Assembly (NCBI GenBank): GCA_903858115.1
Contig: CAIOHR010000242.1
Location: 62,001 to 126,000 of the forward strand
From: an uncultured Pirellula sp.
GTDB lineage: Bacteria; Planctomycetota; Planctomycetia; Pirellulales; Pirellulaceae
Length of the DNA stretch: 64,000 nt
Direction: 5' to 3'
The notes beneath the pieces are model-generated. The model saw only the letters and a list, made by a program, of their open reading frames with translations. It ran no database searches and was not told where the DNA came from. Position 1 is the first letter of the stretch. Each line of letters opens with the position of its first letter. Below, one piece after another: positions 61,014 through 64,000 of the stretch. A program made the translations under genes and the position numbers.

Positions 61014-63197
61014 ATGGGCCATAATCTCGACCACCAACATTTAGAAGAACCATTCCGGTTAGCGGTGGAAGCGGCCGCGACGGGCATATTGATTATCGGC
61101 CACAACGGTCGAATCACGCTTGTGAATGGTCAGACCGAAAAGATCTTTGGCTACAATCGGCAAGAACTGGTGGGACAGCCGATCGAAATTCTCGTGCCGC
61201 GCTCGGTTCGCGACAAACATCCGCAGTTGTGCGAGGAATTTTTTTCCAAGCCTGAAGTTCGGTCGATGGGTTCTGTTCGAGAGCTATTCGGAATCCGCAA
61301 GGACGGCAGCGAGTTTCCAATCGAAATTGGTTTGAATCCTATTCAGACCGACGAAGGTTTGTTTGCCGTGGCGTCGATTGTCGACATTACGGCCCGCAAA
61401 CGATCCGAACAGGCCCTGGCTGAGCGTGTTCGACTGGCGGAGTTGACGGCAAAAATTGGTATGGCTCTCACCGAGGGAGATACCTTGCAGCATACGCTTC
61501 AGGCATGCGCCGCAGCCCTCGTGGAGCATCTCGATGCATCCTTCGCGCGCGTTTGGACTTTGTCCGAAGCGGGGGACGTTCTGGAACTTCAGGCGAGCGC
61601 CGGTCTATATACCCATCTCGACGGCCCGCACAGTCGCGTACCGGTTGGCAAATTCAAGATCGGTATGATCGCGCTAGAGCGTAAGCCGCACCTGACGAAC
61701 CAAGTTATCGGCGACCCGCGAGTCGGCGATCAAGCCTGGGCCAAACGCGAAGGCATGGTTGCTTTTGCAGGCTATCCACTAATCGTCGATGGGGCGATTG
61801 TCGGCGTCATGGCCCTTTTCGCTCGGCGTCCTCTGCCACCGGCCACGCTTGAGACACTGCGATCGGCAGCGGACCTGCTGGCGGTTGGAATTCGGCGAAA
61901 AGACGCAGAGAACGTGTTGCTACTGGCGAAAGCTGCCGCCGAAGATGCGAGCCGCGCCAAGAGCGAGTTTCTAGCGAATATGAGCCATGAAATTCGCACA
62001 CCCATGACTGCTATCCTGGGTTTTACTGACCTTCTTTTGGACGAGAGGAACTTTCAGGAAGAACCCGAGAAGCGGATTTCGACGATCCAAACGATTCAAC
62101 GCAACGGCTTTCACTTACTTTCGATCATCGACGATGTTTTGGATTTGTCAAAAATTGAAGCCGGAAAGATCGAGATCGAAGCCATACCGTATTCAACCTT
62201 TCAAATCATTGAGGAAGTTCTGTCGCTGATGCGCGTTCGGTCTTCTGCCAAAGGGATCGCATTGTATTGCGAATTTGAAACTGCCATTCCTTCGAACGTG
62301 CTTACCGATCCAATTCGGGTTCGCCAAATCCTTTTGAATCTGTTGAGCAACGCGATTAAGTTCACAGAACTCGGTGGTGTTCGCATCGTTGTACGGTACG
62401 CCAGTGGCGATCGTCCGAGACTTGAATTCGATGTGGTCGATACAGGGCTCGGCATGACTCCTGAGCAACAAAATCGATTGTTCAAGCCGTTTACCCAGGC
62501 GGATAATTCAACGACACGTCAATTTGGCGGTACTGGACTTGGACTAACGATCAGCAAACGACTGGCCCATTTGATGGGAGGGGATGTTTTCATTGTCGAA
62601 TCCTGTGCGGGAAAAGGTACTCGATTCCGCGCTTATTTGGACGTTGGCTTTATTGAGTCATCCAAGTTGATTGATCCGAATCAAGTCTCCAACTATCGCA
62701 ATGCAGGTTCCAAGGCTGAGGCCGGTGCAGTTCAAACCACCTTGCCAAATTCCGTTTTAGCGGGTTGCAACATCTTGCTGGCCGAGGATGGTCCGGACAA
62801 CCAAAACCTGATTTCGTTCATTCTCAAGAAGGCCGGGGCAAAGGTCACTATTGCGGAGAACGGCCAATTGGCTGTCGACTCCACCCTAGATGCCGTGATA
62901 GCAGGCGACCCATTCCATGTCGTTCTCATGGACATGCAAATGCCCGTTCTGGATGGATATGGCGCTACAGCTCTATTGCGATCTAAGGGCTATGGCGGGC
63001 ACATCATCGCGTTGACAGCTCATGCGATGGATGGCGACCGAGGCAAATGCATTAGTGCGGGGTGCGACGATTACGCGACAAAACCTATTGACCGCCCTTC
63101 TCTCATCCAACAGATCGCAACGATCTACAGACAATGCGAGTCCTTAGTCGCAATCAAACAATCAATGAATGAACAAAGGGAAGCGAATCAAGCGTAG
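61014..63197 (+). CDS. Hybrid sensor histidine kinase (PAS-GAF-HisKA-HATPase-REC)
   Basis: 727 residues, soluble. A PAS domain occupies about 14-130 ([31 protein letters not shown]). A GAF domain follows at about 140-295 ([26 protein letters not shown]). The HisKA dimerisation helix carries H325 in [19 protein letters not shown]. The ATPase domain shows [20 protein letters not shown] and GGTGLGLTI. The C-terminal receiver has [12 protein letters not shown], the phospho-acceptor in [13 protein letters not shown] and the Lys of YATKPID. There is no membrane segment, so it senses a cytosolic signal. A hybrid kinase needs an Hpt partner; the Hpt at 42.3 kb is one candidate. The nearest gene upstream is the STN-domain protein. 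Confidence 0.93.
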   Translation: MGHNLDHQHLEEPFRLAVEAAATGILIIGHNGRITLVNGQTEKIFGYNRQELVGQPIEILVPRSVRDKHPQLCEEFFSKPEVRSMGSVRELFGIRKDGSEFPIEIGLNPIQTDEGLFAVASIVDITARKRSEQALAERVRLAELTAKIGMALTEGDTLQHTLQACAAALVEHLDASFARVWTLSEAGDVLELQASAGLYTHLDGPHSRVPVGKFKIGMIALERKPHLTNQVIGDPRVGDQAWAKREGMVAFAGYPLIVDGAIVGVMALFARRPLPPATLETLRSAADLLAVGIRRKDAENVLLLAKAAAEDASRAKSEFLANMSHEIRTPMTAILGFTDLLLDERNFQEEPEKRISTIQTIQRNGFHLLSIIDDVLDLSKIEAGKIEIEAIPYSTFQIIEEVLSLMRVRSSAKGIALYCEFETAIPSNVLTDPIRVRQILLNLLSNAIKFTELGGVRIVVRYASGDRPRLEFDVVDTGLGMTPEQQNRLFKPFTQADNSTTRQFGGTGLGLTISKRLAHLMGGDVFIVESCAGKGTRFRAYLDVGFIESSKLIDPNQVSNYRNAGSKAEAGAVQTTLPNSVLAGCNILLAEDGPDNQNLISFILKKAGAKVTIAENGQLAVDSTLDAVIAGDPFHVVLMDMQMPVLDGYGATALLRSKGYGGHIIALTAHAMDGDRGKCISAGCDDYATKPIDRPSLIQQIATIYRQCESLVAIKQSMNEQREANQA

Positions 63198-63351
63198 TGT
63201 TTCATTCTGCTTTGCGATTCTCGTTCGACTGCCAGTTGGTTCAGATCGATCTATTGGTTCCGCCGAAACATCCAGAAACAGGACAACATTTCGTGACGCA
63301 AGTGGCAGAACGATCCAAACCGCAACGATGAATGGTTAGAAGCTCTTCAAA

Positions 63352-63570
63352 CTATTTCTTAGCAATCTCGGAAGATCGCTCTAATCTACTTGAAAGCGCA
63401 AAGAAAGTCGGAGCCCAAAGTCCAACGAAGATACCAAAGCGTTCCGCGTGTGCCTTCGATTCAGCTGCTTCTCCTCCAGTCAGAAACCATATGGCTATTG
63501 AACCAATAATGGATGCGAATCCGAGCACGAAGCAAAGGGTCGACAGGTTCTTGAAAAGCGAGGAATTCAT
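63352..63570 (-). CDS. Small two-pass membrane protein
   Basis: 72 residues starting at the ATG at 63570. Two hydrophobic segments are visible: FKNLSTLCFVLGFASIIGSI with AIWFL at about 6-30, and ERFGIFVGLWAPTFFALSSR at about 43-62. They are joined by a short polar loop (TGGEAAESKAHA). It ends with ERSSEIAKK. The hydrophobicity and the polar ends are organised as in a genuine small membrane protein; I do not recognise a family. The ATG overlaps the stop of a 38-codon upstream frame by ATGA. Confidence 0.6.
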   Translation of the reverse strand: MNSSLFKNLSTLCFVLGFASIIGSIAIWFLTGGEAAESKAHAERFGIFVGLWAPTFFALSSRLERSSEIAKK

Positions 63571-63683
63571 CTGTTTGACTTGTGGGAATGGGTTAGGTAC
63601 GAGATCAATTCGTCAAGTGTAACAGAATTTAGCCCTAACTCGCTTGATTCAATGCCGCTTCTTGCTTTTCCAGGTACCGCCAT
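63567..63683 (-). CDS. Possible 38-residue protein upstream of and overlapping the membrane protein
   Basis: A frame from ATG (63683) to TGA (63567-63569) reads MAVPGKARSGIESSELGLNS then VTLDELISYLTHSHKSNR. It overlaps the next start by ATGA, the usual sign of translational coupling. An in-frame TAA lies upstream (63708-63710), and beyond it the same frame opens again at ATG 63776 for 22 codons, so it might be the tail of a longer gene interrupted by a stop. Too short to identify; I am unsure it is expressed. Confidence 0.3.
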   Translation of the reverse strand: MAVPGKARSGIESSELGLNSVTLDELISYLTHSHKSNR

Positions 63684-64000
63684 ATTGGTATCGAGGATTG
63701 TTGGGCTTTACTTCAAGGCAAACTGGGCAAACGAAGAGCGAAATACCTCCATCGCAATCATCGACACCGAAATCATCAGGGATCTAGCAACCTAAGCATC
63801 GAACCACCACCCGACGAATCGTTCGATGGTAAGATTTCCAAGAAAGCCGAGTCGGCGGCCCTTGACCCTAGGAAACCACAAGTGGCGAGTACTCTCGCAT
63901 GTTCGTCCGAAATGTCGTGACAATCTGCAGTGCCCTTGATCAAGGCTCTCTGGCGATCCCATGGTTTCATACAAGATCAGAATACCTAGAAAGACGCATC
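63684..64000. other. Right-edge stretch without a recognised gene
   Basis: The last 317 bp hold small frames on both strands, none resembling a known protein. A gene that mostly lies beyond the window could begin or end here. Confidence 0.3.

Noticed and set aside
63580-63795. A 71-codon plus-strand frame at the right edge
   Set aside because: Antisense to the small coupled minus-strand frame and without any family signal; neither is certain, but this one has no supporting feature.
1-64000. tRNA, rRNA or CRISPR loci
   Set aside because: No T-loop GGTTCRANNC with acceptor pairing, no conserved rRNA blocks and no regularly spaced repeats were seen by eye.

Overview
This looks like a chromosomal segment of a planctomycete, most likely in the Pirellulaceae. 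The evidence is protein families concentrated in that group: a DUF1549/DUF1553 cytochrome-like protein followed by a DUF1501 protein, a very large PVC-type dehydrogenase/heme-binding protein with HEAT repeats, an oversized SecA, a CxPxR sulfatase, tandem secreted esterases, a secreted PQQ-type propeller, and a YVTN-propeller/phosphoesterase fusion. Coding density is high on both strands. Several genes start with GTG or TTG, and clear Shine-Dalgarno sites are patchy. I found no rRNA, tRNA or CRISPR array.

Layout. 1-2534: the C-terminal half of a response regulator at the left edge, a glutamate-1-semialdehyde-aminomutase-like enzyme and a YkgJ-type cysteine-cluster protein. 2690-7649: an enlarged secA, then a DNase I-fold protein that has lost most catalytic residues. 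7677-12104 (minus): a secreted operon of DUF1549/1553, DUF1501 and WD40 proteins. 12193-13020: a decayed integron-type integrase with small repeats. 13041-15831 (minus): moaB and a Kup potassium transporter. 16116-20204: an orphan terminator, a GlnE-like protein with damaged active sites, and cobS. 20235-21651 (minus): phoU and a PhoB-like regulator. 22021-24934: a His/Tyr/Pro-rich secreted protein divergent from a PQQ propeller carrying EF-hands. 24998-29240 (minus): a tight operon of a large secreted helical protein, a bestrophin channel and a beta-carbonic anhydrase. 29390-32209: a Ser/Thr kinase and an amino-acid permease. 33020-35411 (minus): cyanophycinase-like protein, moaE and moaA. 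35584-41071: a double alpha/beta hydrolase convergent with the giant heme-binding protein. 41316-45809: a FixJ-type regulator, an Hpt protein, a Rieske/SulP pair and a DUF202 protein. 46161-53043: phosphoesterase, ceramidase-like protein, acyltransferase with an ankyrin insertion, HdeD. 53332-55540: a graveyard of broken small and mobile genes around an LssY-domain gene. 55548-58813 (minus): sulfatase and tandem esterase. 59219-63197: an STN-domain secreted protein and a hybrid histidine kinase. 63352-63683: two very small minus-strand genes.

Functional themes. (1) Export and cell-surface biology: SecA plus many secreted hydrolases for sulfated or acylated polymers. (2) Inorganic carbon and ion handling: carbonic anhydrase with bestrophin, SulP with Rieske, Kup. 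(3) Molybdopterin synthesis: moaB, moaE, moaA. (4) Signalling: PhoU/PhoB, FixJ, Hpt, a hybrid kinase, a Ser/Thr kinase.

The points I would follow first are the repeated helical modules inside SecA and its small insertion that resembles part of the heme-binding protein, the GlnE-like protein with substituted metal-binding residues, the helical-protein/bestrophin/carbonic-anhydrase operon, the ankyrin repeat inside an acyltransferase, and a terminator between two divergent genes that implies an unannotated transcript. All functional statements come from reading the sequence and knowledge of families; no database search was run.
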